A program made the translations under genes and the position numbers. Below are positions 47,017 to 58,406 of a DNA stretch of 64,000 nt, one piece after another. The stretch is from the NCBI GenBank assembly GCA_017591395.1, contig WEDG01001552.1, positions 62,001 through 126,000 on the forward strand, in the 5' to 3' direction. This DNA is from Schistocephalus solidus. Its lineage: Eukaryota; Platyhelminthes; Cestoda; Diphyllobothriidea; Diphyllobothriidae. Numbering within the stretch: the first letter of the stretch is position 1; each line of letters starts with the position of its first letter. Under the pieces are notes generated by a model. It made no database searches, was not told where the DNA came from, and saw only the letters and a program-made list of their open reading frames with translations.

Positions 47017-47283
47017 TTAAAATATCATCGAGGCAGCGATAATTGGATGGTAGCGCCAGAGTAGGTCGACCTTTGAAAGGATAGACTTGCCGAAAAGGGC
47101 ACCGAAGAAATCCTGAAGACGTATAACAGACATGGGGGCGCTGCAGAAGATCCCGTAGTCGCGACAGGCGTGGCGGTCACCAGTGGCGGGGTTGGTAACC
47201 ATGTAGAGGGGTCCCGTTTCATTCAGAGTGACTAATGATGCCCCTCTGAAGCAGGTTCTCAAAATTCGCTTATTTGAAAACAA
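47017..47283 (-). pseudogene. gypsy RT N-terminal segment
   Basis: PLYMVTNPATGDRHACRDYG corresponds to the P-K-x-G-x-W-R-x-C-x-D-Y-R block. FFGALFGKSILSKVDLLWRY corresponds to the F-S-K-I-D-L-x-x-A-Y-H block. The frame is lost after YHPIIAASM. Confidence 0.8.
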
Positions 47284-47419
47284 GCCGTACAGACGCGAAT
47301 TGGTCGAGTTTGAGAAAACATATAAGAGCCAGTTGTATGGATGTGGCGTTATGCATAATGCGGTGGAGTAGATGTGCTGAAGTTTGGGTGGGTAAGGTCA
47401 GGTGTTTTGCGAAGAACTA

Positions 47420-47525
47420 CCGAAATAAACTCTCAGAAGATGTAGAACCGATCGCTGTGACAAGGACTTTATTTGCCTAACATTTCGGATTCCAGCTCGA
47501 ACTGTCTGATTCTGGGTCAAGGAGG
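47420..47525 (-). repeat. Penelope-type terminal-repeat fragment (variant)
   Basis: The plus strand reads AAGGACTTTATTTGCCTAAC, ATTTCGGATTCCAGC, then CTGTCTGATTCTGGGTCAAGG. It resembles the other fragments (TTTATTGGCCTGACATTTCGG) but belongs to another subfamily, and its hairpin stem is not clearly conserved. Confidence 0.45.
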
Positions 47526-47535
47526 GCGCGTTTTT

Positions 47536-47658
47536 AGAATTTATATTTTATTTGCTTAGACAGTACCTTCCCGGTGCGAACCAAATATAAATTCTAAAAA
47601 AAAAGAATATAGAATTTATATTTTGGTTAACACCGGCAAGGCACTGTCTAAACAAACA
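47536..47658. repeat. Imperfect palindrome, arms about 47 bp
   Basis: 47549-47595 and 47611-47658 are inverted repeats (GACAGTACCTTCCCGGTGCG versus CACCGGCAAGGCACTGTC) around a 15-bp A-rich loop. AGAATTTATATTTT also begins the left arm. The right arm looks like the 3' end of LINE G, so the left arm may be an inverted fragment of the same tail. Confidence 0.75.
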
Positions 47659-47659
47659 T

Positions 47660-49330
47660 AAGTAACAAAATAAAGTTATGACAATGTGTGCAGATAAAAT
47701 GTACAAATACTTAATAATGTAGACAGAACTCGTCCTGCTAGGTCAACAGTTAGCTATGTTTTGAAATTAATGGTGAACTAAAAAATATAGGCAGTGGAAA
47801 AAACTCCTACCTTACAAATCGAGGCAGAGTTCAATAGGCCTTCATTTCGAAAAGAAGGTAGGAGAAAAAACTAATAAGGAAGATAAGGTCAGGTGGTAGA
47901 GTAGGGTAATACTGCAGTAGAATTTCAGAGTGAGATAATTAAACGTCGAGATGACGCGTTCTTGATCACTTAGGCGTATGAAACAAAAGCTCACGAAACT
48001 GCGTCAATGAACTTAAGTCCTCAGCATCATGGGATCCAGAATTGATGGGTTGTATCCAAAAAAACGGCAGCATTTTAGACTGTGGGCCACCGAATGTGTA
48101 CGTCCAAATGACTTCATCGTTTGGATGACTGGTGATATAAGGAGACATCATGGTTCATGGGCGACTCGAGGTAGCGAAAATATAGTTTCAAGGGGGTCAC
48201 TCAAATTCCCGATGTTCCTTTCTCCGAGTCATGGGTAAAGCTACCGGGAAAAGATTTGGAAAATAAAAGGCTAAAGAATTAGTGTTAAGGTAAATGTGCA
48301 GTCTTCACTTGAATGCAGATAGACTACTTAACGACCTAATTTCAATTGGCAAGTTATTCCAAAGAAAGCTATACCTAGAAGTGAAGAAGAGAGAGCCTTT
48401 ACACGTGGAAGATGCAGGGGGATGTATAATTAGTGCAAAATTTCTTAGGTTATAAGGCAGACGAACGGGGGTAATGACAGAAATCTTGGGGAGAGTTGAG
48501 CTATTATTTAGTCAGAAAAGGAGACAAAAGCCTGCTTCAAGTCTCCTGACCCAAAGAAATTTTAGCTTCGTTAGCTGGCATCTGGTTGAGTAGGAAGCAG
48601 TTGAAATAGTCGGAAACAGGAGTTTTTTGTGAAATATCTTTGGACATTTTCAATTTTTGAATGACTAGATTCGTTCATTTAACCGAAGAAAGGACAGCCA
48701 AATTAAATCATGGGAATTACAAACATACGATAAAGTCTTAATTTAATTTCAGGAAGGTAGAAATTATAAGAAATAAAGCCGTAAATCTGAGCAGCTTCGG
48801 TCGTTATTCTATCGGGCATGAGGCGAAAGATCTAATTTATTGGCCCAAGTCCTTGATGGAGGAACATTCAATCATAGGGCGACCTTCAAAAATAAGAGGT
48901 TGCGGCAGCCTTATAGGCCTAAAACACATGTAGCGACACTAAGAAGGTGAGAACTCCATAAGCCATTTGGAGCTTCACGCCAAAAGAGCGACTAAGTTCG
49001 AATGAATTTGTTCAAGGCATCGTTCGGTCGTAGAGTTAGCGAAGGAATACATGCATTTGAGGTCATCAGCATAAATATAAGATTGAGAATGTTTAACTAT
49101 CAATGAGATATCATTTATATACAATAAGAACAATAAAGGACCTAATACGGTACCTTGAAGGACACCACTAACAATCGGGGTAGCACTTGAGTATGAGGAC
49201 CCCATTAAAACTTTTTTTCCATCATTCAGGTATGATCTAATAAATTCAGTAAGGGGACTAAAAAATCCTATAGCAAAGTTACTTCCCAGTAGGAATATGA
49301 CGGTTAAAGTTAATAAAAAGTAGCGATCGA
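47660..49330 (-). mobile_element. LINE G, truncated relative of E
   Basis: The minus strand carries SGVLQGTVLGPLLFLLYIND and SYIYADDLKCMYSF (48975-49205). The diverged tail includes RYSFLWNNLPIEIR near 48350. The 3' UTR aligns to that of E (GGTGAACT and GGTAGGAGAAAAAAC blocks). The 5' end is lost near 49330 inside RT. Confidence 0.75.
48975..49205 (-). pseudogene. RT catalytic fragment of G
   Basis: The 76 codons span the SGVPQG-equivalent (SGVLQG) to YADD and shortly beyond. Both catalytic aspartates are kept. This is the only long open piece of G. Confidence 0.8.
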
Positions 49331-49739
49331 AGGCGAGCCTGTTGACCGACCCTGTTGCGGAATAGATAACCCGAACCTGATCCTCGGGATCTGGTTATGT
49401 AGATGGGAAGTCGGCAATCAAACGGAAGAAAGTTGCGAGTAACTCCGCACTAATCATGGCATAGAGGACGTAAGCAACGATGAAACCCATGGAGATAAAC
49501 GTCAGAATCCGATGGTCAGGGAGAGAGCAGGTACCGAATGTTGGAGAACTGACGGTCAGCTTCTGCAAGAACCCTTACACACAGCTGAACCCCAGCTTCA
49601 ACCAGGAAATATCTACTTCTCTGGTATTCGCCGAGGTAGGAAGTGCTACCATAACTAGAACCGGCAGAAAGCTTGGTGATAGAAGCGAAAAGGCGAGTTC
49701 CAGGAAGTAGCTCAGAAAAAGACGAGGTGACCACCAGAA

Positions 49740-50640
49740 CATGGTGTTTATTGGCCTGACATTTCGGGTTCTCTCTCAAACCCATCATCAGAGACAGTTG
49801 CAGAAAGGGTACTTGGGGCACAACTTGCGCAGTATTTATAGGGCGTGGTTGCCAGGTAGCCACAGGCCTACTAACGCTGGCAACCCTCATGTTCATTGCT
49901 GGGATTCGTAGTTGAAGCGACGATTGCTTCTTGGTCCATACCCGAGTTGATAATTGCCGTGGTTTCATCACCGTTGTCGACTGCTTGCGTGACAATTACT
50001 CGGTAATTTGGCTCGCTGGCACCTGGAATACTGGTCACCCACATCCTCCCCGCGTTGCTAGAAATTTTGCACGGACAAAATCGCAACACAGAATATGGAA
50101 CTGCCAGATTATTGCGCTTATTAATCGACTGCGGGCCAGAAAACCATGACTCAAGCAGTTCACGGCTCACATGGTTGTCAGCCCATGCGAGAAGTTCAGC
50201 CTCATCAAACTTGAAGATGTGGCCGAGTCCAGTCGCATGGGCTGCGACTTGAGATTAGTATCTTTCCTCCTCACTGCTGCCACGTGCTCGGCCATTTGTG
50301 TGCGGAGTAGTCTCCTAGTTTCTCCGACGTAGTTTCTTTGTCTGCAATTGCACCAGATTAGGTAAACTACTCCAGACGATTCTTGCCATTGTATCGGGTC
50401 TTTTCGCCTCATTATTTGGTGCCTGATAGTTGCATCTGGTCGGTGTGCAACTCCAACTCCGAGTGGTGTAAGAAGGCGGCTAACGGCTTCCGAGACGTTC
50501 TACATGTACGGTAGCGCTTGCCAAAATTTGGGGCTGGTGTGGTTCAGTCTCTTGCCTTGGGTGCGCATGCAACTATCGACAAATTTACGTGGGTAGCCGC
50601 TTGCTCTGATTACTTGTCGAAGGTACTATATCAGCGTGCT
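49740..50640 (-). mobile_element. Penelope-like element P1 with GIY-YIG domain
   Basis: The minus-strand coding end of a Penelope-like element: a region before the nuclease (FWQALPYM near 50520, LTPLGVGVAHRPDATIRHQI near 50440), then GIY-YIG nuclease, then a terminal part at 49740-49860 that matches the scattered fragments at 10.3, 10.7 and 11.2 kb. Penelope-like elements pair RT with a GIY-YIG endonuclease; here the RT itself is absent. It lies head to head with the copy at 50650-50945. Confidence 0.75.
49871..50412 (-). pseudogene. GIY-YIG endonuclease domain of P1
   Basis: SSGVVYLIWCNCRQRNYVGE holds the GIY-like (VVYLI) and YIG-like (NYVGE) strands with the C-x-C pair usual in Penelope nucleases. 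TRRLLRTQMAEHVAAVRRKD supplies the basic helix and EH. A frameshift near 50250 moves the frame to HIFKFDEAELLAWADNH, then SRELLESWFSGPQSINKRNN. The nuclease nicks target DNA in active relatives; this copy is broken. Confidence 0.8.
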
Positions 50641-50649
50641 GCAACCCAC

Positions 50650-50945
50650 TGCAGCGAACCAGAAGACAAGGTTGCCGAATAACAGTGCCTTCAACGGTTG
50701 TTCAGAGACAATTGCTACCCGCGCAACTCTGTCGACCGTCGCATGCACAATCAAGGCAAGAGAATGCACCTCACCAGCCCCAAATTTTGGCGAGTGCTAC
50801 CGTATGTGAAGAACGTGTCGCAAGCGTTTAGTCGCCTTCATACACCACTCGGAGTTGGAGTTGCACACTGACCAGACGCAACTGTCAGGCGTCAAATAAT
50901 GAGGCCAAAAGACCCGATACCACGGCAAGAAACGTCTGGAGTCAA
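50650..50945 (+). mobile_element. Inverted partial copy of the Penelope-like element
   Basis: The plus strand reads GKRMHLTSPKFWRVLPYV, VSQAFSRLHTPLGVGVAH, a stop, then PDATVRRQIMRPKDP, the same segment as 50380-50600 on the other strand. The two form a large inverted repeat around about 50645. The copy ends within the GIY-YIG domain (ETSGVKIAH). Confidence 0.8.
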
Positions 50946-51097
50946 AATAGCGCATTATATTATTGTCTGTCCCAACTGCATATTATCCTCCCAAACCTGT
51001 TTATCCACAATCGGTGTCCTTTAGACTCCCTGGTCTCACTCAACTAGATTTTGACTTCTTTTCATTTTTATTAATCAATTTTTTTCACATCTTCGCT

Positions 51098-53230
51098 TCA
51101 GTTCTTATTCAGTTCAGTTCAGTTTATTAAGCGAAGGCTATGCAGAGGCCGTTAACCTCCCAATTGGTTAAAAAGTGGCTAAGAACCAGCATCGATGCAT
51201 AAGAAAAATTCAAAAAAGTTAGTTGCATGCGGAAACAAGCAGCCATCGGCAAACCGAAAAGAGTAAATTTCAACAATTATTTATATATTGCGAGACGTAT
51301 ACGTACATTTAATCAGTTTTAACCGTTGGAAAGCCCCTTGTGAGCGAGAGGCTTGATGTCAGTAAGCATATGTGATGAATTTTGCATAGTGATAAATTCC
51401 ATAGCGAGTAGTATTTTAACAACAAGAATTGATTTGAAAATGAAAAAAAAGAATAAATAATTTGGGTGGTATTGTAGTGGACACTACTGAACTAATCCAG
51501 TTTGCTCTTAAAGATCTCGACGGGGGCAGACATAACGACGTCCAGAGGCGGAGCATTCCAAGTTTCGAATGCTCGGTTGGAGAAGAAGAAATTCGGTGTG
51601 TCCAGTCACAGGTAACTTGAATGGATGACCTCTTAAGTTGGTTGTTGTTGCTAAGTCGAAGAAGTCTCCTGGAAGAAGGCAGCAGACCTGACCGCGCATG
51701 ACACGGAAAGTTTGCATCAGGTCACCTCGTTGCTGCCTGTAACTCAAGGGAAAGATATAAAGATTAGACAATCATTTTTCATAGGGTAATGAGATCAGTT
51801 TAGTCATAAGTTTGGATGTCAGCCTTTGAACCTTTTCGGCGATGCTGAAGCCTTTCGCGGTCCTCGTTCTCCAGGCTTGGATAGTGAATTCAAATTTTGA
51901 CCGCATAAATGTTCGAAAGACTTCAACGAAACAATCTTCATAAAAGGAAGAGAAAACCCGTTTTACAATATACAGAACAGACTTCGCAGACTTGGCTGCC
52001 TTTGAGCAATGCAACGAGGGTTTACGCAATGTTTTGATCCACATTCCCAAGTCCTTCTGTGCGTCCACTGCTCGTAGTGGTAGGCTATTTAGGCTTTAAA
52101 CGAAGAGGCTCGGAGCACTGGGTCGGCCAAATCCTAGAATAGTGCATTTGTTCTCATTGAACGGCAAAGGCCAGTCCTTCGAAAATTAATGAAGTTGGTT
52201 TAGGTTAGCCTGCAATTGATCCACGTCAGCTGCAGTTAAACTGATGCTACACAGCTTAATATAATCTGCAACATGGGTGAAATCACAATCCAGCTCACTG
52301 ACGCAGTCGTTAAAGTATTTCATGAAGAGTATAGAGTTAAGAACAGAGCCTTGGGGTACGCCACTTTCAACCGCAACCTCTGCCGACTGCTGGTTGCCGA
52401 CACGAACAGTTTAAGAGTGGTCAAATTGGAAGCTTTGGATCCATTTTCGGTGCATTTCATTTAATAACTGCTCCAGTTCAACGTTCCAAAAAAGAGAGCA
52501 AGTTCGTCGCGCAAGAAGAATCCACGCTGCGCATTGGATAATAGTTTGATGCTGCTCTAAGAAGCGCACTAGCTCTGGCCTACTTATTTAACCCATAATT
52601 CTGCAGCAGCTTGAACAGAGGCTTATTGGTTTGGAATTATTTGCGGAGACCTTGCTGTCACCTTTATGTAGCGGTGGGATCCGTGCAGCCTTCAAATCGT
52701 CAGGTAAACTTCCGGCTTCAAATGAGGCTTGAAAAAGAACGTAAAACAGTTTTGAATAGTTCCGAAACAACCTCCCTGGGTAATTGGATGGTAGGTTATA
52801 TGTGTTCAGTGATTTCAACACATTTAGCGCCAACAGCTGTTTACCAAAAGTTGCTTGGTTAAAAAATTCAGCCTCAATTGCTGGACACTCGTCGAAATCA
52901 GATTCGGTGGGTGTAAACGCGCTTTCACTCTTAAAGATGAATTCAAGAAATTCAGAGAGATGTTGAGCTTTTTCTCTATCCTCACTTAATCTCTAAGTTA
53001 TTGCTAGTCTTCAGTAGGGAAACGATTATGGATTCGGGACTTTCTTCAGCATGAGGTTTCTCTCACTACCTCAGCTTTTTATTCACCTTATTTTTCAGCG
53101 TGAGTCAGTAATTCTGGTATTTTTCTAGCTTCTTACGTGAAATTGGGGATTGAATTTTTAGGAAAAATATGCAATAACTCACTAAACCATGCACAGTTCT
53201 CGTCTGTTAGTAATTGTCGTTTTAAAACTT
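51098..53230 (-). mobile_element. LINE F, CR1-like, same family as B/D
   Basis: On the minus strand: linker (about 53230-52840), RT N-terminal piece (52588-52833, with LPDDLKAARIPPLHKGDS), RT middle in fragments, C-terminal tail (51508-52068) and a 3' UTR ending AATAAA at 51123-51128 followed by CTGAA repeats to 51098. It is truncated at the 5' end before the endonuclease. It serves as the uninterrupted reference for the B/D split point. Stops are numerous. Confidence 0.8.
51508..52068 (-). pseudogene. RT C-terminal domain of F
   Basis: Two adjacent frames carry AQKDLGMWIKTLRKPSLHCS, FEFTIQAWRTR and KLISLPYEK. After a break come FPLSYRQQRGDLMQTFRVMR and TNLRGHPFKL. It corresponds one to one with B at 16810-17472. 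Confidence 0.8.
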
Positions 53231-53314
53231 GCTCCACTTACCTAACGCACCTCCTATACTCCTATCGAACACTTCTGTGCATCTTGAGGTTTGGACTTAT
53301 ATTCTTTTTTGTAG

Positions 53315-53498
53315 GAAAATTTTAGGAGATTTAATCACCTTTGGATTCACGAATAAATCTTGTGCTATGATTGAGACTTTGAACAACCCAAATATTATTG
53401 CGCTTCAGTTGATCATGACTTCTATTACCGCGCACGCGTGTGATTCCTCAGATTGTTTGAGCTTTTGTGATCACAAGTCGGATGCCGAGAAGGACGAG
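53315..53498 (+). CDS. Host gene exon b
   Basis: The acceptor ATTCTTTTTTGTAG is strong and GTAATT follows the exon. It is 184 nt long: one leading base completes an arginine codon with exon a, then 61 codons follow. Pieces include KILGDLITFGFTNKSCAMIE, TLNNPNIIALQLIMTSITAH and HKSDAEKDE. It ends in phase 0, matching exon c. It starts about 85 bp after the last recognisable LINE F sequence. Confidence 0.7.
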
Positions 53499-53691
53499 GT
53501 AATTTATGTTCAAACTAAACTTCGAAGGTACTTCTTTGTATTTCTTCTCAAGCGAACGTTGCTGGAATGGCATACACAAGGGAATTCGGTGGTATTCTAC
53601 ATCTAGTTCCGGACTTTGAGGTCGATAAAGAAAACAACGAATTGATGAGTGGTTCGTTTGTGGCGTTTTAATTTAAAAAGTTATTCTTGAG

Positions 53692-53764
53692 ATCAGCCCA
53701 AATTTTATTATCGCTGCTGACGCTGTAATTCGGGATTTAATGGGTACGCTTGCAAATGAGAACG
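53692..53764 (+). CDS. Host gene exon c
   Basis: It is preceded by GTTATTCTTGAG and followed by GTAACG. Its 73 nt, read in phase 0, encode ISPNFIIAADAVIRDLMGTL and ANEN, plus one trailing base. Intron length before it is 193 bp. Confidence 0.65.
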
Positions 53765-53868
53765 GTAACGTAATTTATGTGTCTGAATGCCTTGCTTTTA
53801 GTTAAATTTTTGCCCATACAAAAGAACCTTTTCGGTAAATACAATTCGATTCCCTATGTGGACTGTAG

Positions 53869-53937
53869 ATTATGAGGATTGCCTGCACAGAATAGGTCTG
53901 ATCAAGCTACCATTCGCCCCTTCCTTTCCCGGGGAAG
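53869..53937 (+). CDS. Host gene exon d
   Basis: The acceptor is GGACTGTAG. Two leading bases complete an aspartate codon with exon c. The 22 codons include YEDCLHRIGLIKLPFAPSFP. The donor GTGAAA is weak, so the 3' end is the least certain part. The frame stays open for another 50 codons. Confidence 0.5.
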
Positions 53938-54233
53938 GTGAAAACGAGAATTTCGTTCTATCGATGCTGCCAAAAAAAAATCTACCGAAATGGTTTGTGA
54001 TTTTAAACCTGATGAAAAAAATAGATAAAAGCAGCTGGAGCCCTTTTACATTATTTTTCATGGCGTGTTTCGCCTGTCGAACTATTCCCTTCTGATCCGT
54101 CAGTTAGAATCGTCGATATACAATTTCATAACCGGTATACTTTGTCATTTTTTTCATATACATAGTTTTAAATATGTCTTTATTGATCAGCAAACTCTCT
54201 TCTGTTTGCAAATATTTGGGTCCTTCACTCGAG

Positions 54234-54296
54234 GAAATATTTTAAAATGTGGGGATGTCAAAGTTGCAGAAGCGAATAACGGACAAATCCTGTACG
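54234..54296 (+). CDS. Host gene exon e
   Basis: Its 63 nt encode NILKCGDVKVAEANNGQILY with two leading bases and one trailing base. The donor GTAAGT is strong. The acceptor (CTTCACTCGAG) is poor in pyrimidines but is the one that fits the phase. An upstream AG at 54190 would be out of phase with exon d. Confidence 0.5.
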
Positions 54297-57200
54297 GTAA
54301 GTGATCTGCATTGCTATGTAATATCCCGCAGATAGGGCATATACAACTAAGTTTTAAAAACTCTTTTTTCTTACTTTTTAATGAAAAGTTTTAAAACTCT
54401 TTCATTAAACATTTCGGATGAATTCATTCAAAATGTTTTTTTCTCGGAAAGACTCGACTGAAATTTATGCGTGTGAGCAACAGGTATTATTTTGGACTCG
54501 ACAGTGTATTTTTTCATCGGCTTTAATACAGCCCCACGGTAACTAGTTTTTTTTCCTTTTTTATAACAGTGTTATTTAATTGTGCTAAACAATTTATGCA
54601 GTTTTTAATAAGAATCTTCACATTCGGATTTGAGATACTATGGTTTCTACTATTCTAGCATGATGGTACCAGTTACATAAGTTTACAATATTTTTGGGTC
54701 CCCGGTAAATATCGGTAATTTTTGCTCTGCTACTTATAAATGAAAATGGGTAACGCGTTATGATAATGAATACTAAAATGGTAAACTGTGTAACATTCCA
54801 AAATAAATATAAATAACAACTTCTGTGACTTTGCAATATGTAACCTTCAAATAATTGTATTGGATGTGCTATCTCATGGAATGTTAACCAAATGCTAAAA
54901 TTTGTCTTCGAGCAGAATATTTTAATCAAGTTTGGTCGTTATATTAAGTATCCTCAGACTTATTTCCAAATATTTTAGTCACATCAGGATGTCAGCTTTG
55001 GAATAAGCCTCTTTCCCTCACCTGCAAAACTATGCCAAGTTGATTGGCTGCTTAAGTAGTATGCATTGTTGCCCATGGATTTGGATGCAATATGGCACAA
55101 AATATTTATCGAAACAATGTACATAACCATTTTTTTGTACTTTGAAACGCATAATTATAGAAGGCGTATTTTTCATTTTAAAAATGTTTCTAATTATGAT
55201 ATTTTTAAGACTATGAGATGTCCATTCACTAAGCACTATTATTTCTCATTTATTAATGCTCCTTAGGAATTATACCACATGGTTAATATCTACTGCCAAA
55301 GTTTGTGAGCACCGTACAAAATTTTCTTAAAAGGCTATTAAAATATAGCATTTTTACATTGAAAATATACAGCTTTTAGTTTGTAACCCCTTAATGCAGA
55401 TGTAACAGTTGGTTAAATTCAAAATTACTCGGGAATCGAACAAGATAATTAAAACTGAAAGACAATCCTTCTTGGAGTATATGATTTAAAAAGACGTACA
55501 TTACTACCAAATGAGTATAAAAAAGACTATTTTGTGCGTGATTTCCATAAAATATATTCGAATTGCAAATGGCATCAAAATTAAATGGGAAATGCATACC
55601 ACTGAAGTAATCATTTCTTTCATAACGCAGTTTTTGCAGGCAGCCGTAAATAGACGCATTAAAAACCCGATATTTTGTTTTGAATGAAATGGCTTGAAAC
55701 TATGCTGTAGGATAATTACTCTTACAGCCTTACCATATAATATTTTCTAATCGAAAAGTGGTATCAAATTTCCGAGTAACATCACGTGAGATAGCACATC
55801 TACTGTATTTTCAAAAGCATAGATTAGAAAATTAAACAGCCTGTTTACTTGTATCATTAAGTAGGAAAAAGCAGCTTTGATAAAATCTATATTTGCAAGT
55901 TGCTGTTTTAGGTATGAGGACTTTTACAATACATTCAGCGCCGTGACCAACACTAAGAAAATTGCCTGAATTGTCGTCTGGATTCAAAAACAGGCTCAGG
56001 TTTGGTGGCTTGGTTTTATTGCAGGAACCCTGCCGACTTCTCTCTCGAGGACTTAAAATCATAGTCTATGTTCGAAGTCGCAGAGTAGTGGACAACGAGA
56101 GATGAAAATTACTGCAAAAACGTTGACTTATTTTTCATACATGACTTATCATGCTTAACATACAGCTATCGGCTGCAGTTTAAAATTCAAATTATTTTTC
56201 AGTTGTACAGAGAGCTCTGTCTCAAATCTGTAATGGGCCGCAGTCGGTTAAACTTATCCCCTAGCTTCAGCGTCAGCTTTTCGTTCGGTTGATTTCTCCT
56301 CCTAGGTCTTGTCCTCAATAAGTAAGGACAAATAATTTGAAAATTCCGCGTGCGTCTCTGACTATCTTAGTAGATGGTGGCTTAGACTTATTCCTTCGGT
56401 GCTTTGCTTTTAGTGAGAATACCAATCATCGTTAGCGCAAATGAACATTGTGTAAAGTTTTCTTTCTAACCCTTGTCTTTTTTGATACACCTCTTCCTGT
56501 GATGTTTTATCCTTCTAAATACTCTGCCTTTAATTGTCTCACATGGGTTTGAGTAAACTGAAATCTGCTTGATAGTTGTAGTGATTTAGGGTTTAGAGAA
56601 GGGTATTACCTCATCATATTTAAAATAAAGCTGGTCAGTTGGGCTCTATGATTGGCAATAAAAACGTTTTTTTAAGATTCAATTACTTGAAAAGTATAAC
56701 TCATGTAACATAAATATATTCAATATAACCCATTGTATTTTTCCCTACAAAACATTCCTCTCCGGCCAACGGAATACTATGGTTATGCCAAAACTAACAA
56801 GTGAAACAAACTCAAGAAGCTTTTGCATGGTCGAATTTATAAAAATTGATTGCTTTTAAACAAGTTAGGATACCTTATCCTCTCCGTGCTGCGTATTTGG
56901 GGAAAATTTATGAATCAACCAGCTTTCTGTACTTAAAATTTAGACAAGTCTGGTTCCATCATCTTTTCCCTTATGGGTTGTGTTCAATCTCGCGTTGTCT
57001 CTTTTCGAAACCTATCTTTGACCCCATTAAAACTCATTTAGGCTTTTCAGCTGGATCAACTTGCCAACTCCTAGTCATATGCCAATAAAGGAAATAATAG
57101 TCAGGTTGGAACGTGGAAATGCTTTCCGCTTTTTTAAAACCCCACTTTAAAAAAAACATTTCAATAGATTTCAGCTAACGATACAATACAATTTCATAGA

Positions 57201-57813
57201 TTTTATCTCATAATACTGGCTTTGAAGTGGTAAATCCAAAAAATATTATACACGGAATTCAACGGAAATGGAGGCAATGGAAAGCTGATGTGACTGTTAA
57301 AATTATTTATTTCCATACTCCCAGATAAATGTATGCCCTTGGCGACTTTTGGCTTATTTCAGCGGTAATTTTAGGCCTTTATTGAAAAGACTGATCGTTT
57401 TGAAAGCTTTACATTGTATACCTTCACATTTTTCCGACAACTGGGGTCACTTATTTACATTTATTAGCTTAAAATACCATCATCTAAAGGTTTTTTCTGT
57501 ATTCCCTTATGTTTATTACAAAACGTTCAAAACTTTCGAGTTTTGAGACGTTTTGAGAAATACGAATGAAAAATCCTCTTAAAATAAGAAAATACTGTGA
57601 TTTTACAGCAAACTCTTTGTTAGCTGATTAAAAGCCTATTGGATGCTTTGTTTCTACTCTTCGTTGAATAACCACTTCGGACTACTGTGACTTTGAAATG
57701 TTTTGTCAATACTATGGTCAGAACCAAATACGTTGTAATTTTGTTTTCTTTAAAGGCTATTTAAATAACTGCGTCACCAGCCGTGGCAGCAGGCTTCTGT
57801 TTCGATGGTTAAG
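54297..57813. other. Host intron, 3.5 kb, AT-rich
   Basis: No transposon is seen. A possible 27-nt microexon at 56203-56229 has an acceptor (ATTATTTTTCAG) and donor (GTAATG) and would keep the frame between exons e and f. Confidence 0.5.
56203..56229 (+). CDS. Possible 27-nt microexon
   Basis: AG and GT borders, a good polypyrimidine tract, and phase 2+24+1 fit between exons e and f, adding V, VQRALSQI and the first base of another codon. Direct e-f joining is also in phase, so if real this could be a cassette exon. The evidence is the borders and phase only. Confidence 0.3.
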
Positions 57814-57941
57814 ATGTCCGCTCAAAGATGAAAAAGGAGGTCCTCACTCGCCTGAATACGGTTGAATTTTTATCCAAACCTGAAAATCGAGGCCTTTTGC
57901 AAACAATAAGGGGCACTTTGAAACGTATTGGAGATATTCCA
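57814..57941 (+). CDS. Host gene exon f
   Basis: The exon starts after TTTCGATGGTTAAG with two leading bases and runs 42 codons. Pieces include VRSKMKKEVLTRLNTVEFLS and GLLQTIRGTLKRIGDIP. The donor is GTAAGC. A stop lies just upstream in the same frame, consistent with an intron border. Confidence 0.65.
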
Positions 57942-58406
57942 GTAAGCACTCTTCTCTGTGCGTGGTTCAGCACCCTTTTATTTACCATTTTTTTATTATC
58001 TGGTAAGCATACTATAGCTTCTTGACTCAGTCATAAGTGTTGGCCACTCGAACTTTTATCAAAATCTCTTATGAAAAATAATTAATTTAAACAGACAGAA
58101 AAAACCTTGCTGCAGTCAACTAGCGGTTGTGGCTTTAAGGGTCCAGATGTAAAAGCTGCAATGCTAATTGGTTGGTCAGTGGTTTTATTTCATCGCAACA
58201 TAAGATCTTTTTTGATGGCATGAGTTCTCTGTTTCCGATTGTATGTTCTACTACCTTTCACCTACCTTTAAGTGACCCTTACCAGCTAATTGGAAGTTTT
58301 ATTTTTGAAAAAATGCAAGGCTTAGGTGAGCCACAATCGTTTCTGATTTTAAAACCTTTTGAATTCCCTTTCTACGAATAGTCAAATCTTTTCTGAACGC
58401 TTTTAG

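Larger units (their letters stand above)
45320..47290 (-). mobile_element. Ty3/gypsy pol remnant I
   Basis: In minus-strand order: RT (about 47283 to 46720) with PLYMVTNPATGDRHACRDYG, DFFGALFGKSILSKVDL and FVYVYLHDLLVTS; RT connection (46868-46443) with NPFKCVFGIHSLQF and SKRQLF; RNase H piece TDHKSLSFAFKSKF near 46300; integrase zinc part ACLGCQRSKVQWDNRTPIGTF near 45850-45770; and integrase core with NPSVNRMVERFQCQL near 45500. The catalytic YLDD reads YLHD. No LTR, primer-binding site or gag is seen. It is tail to tail with H. Confidence 0.8.
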
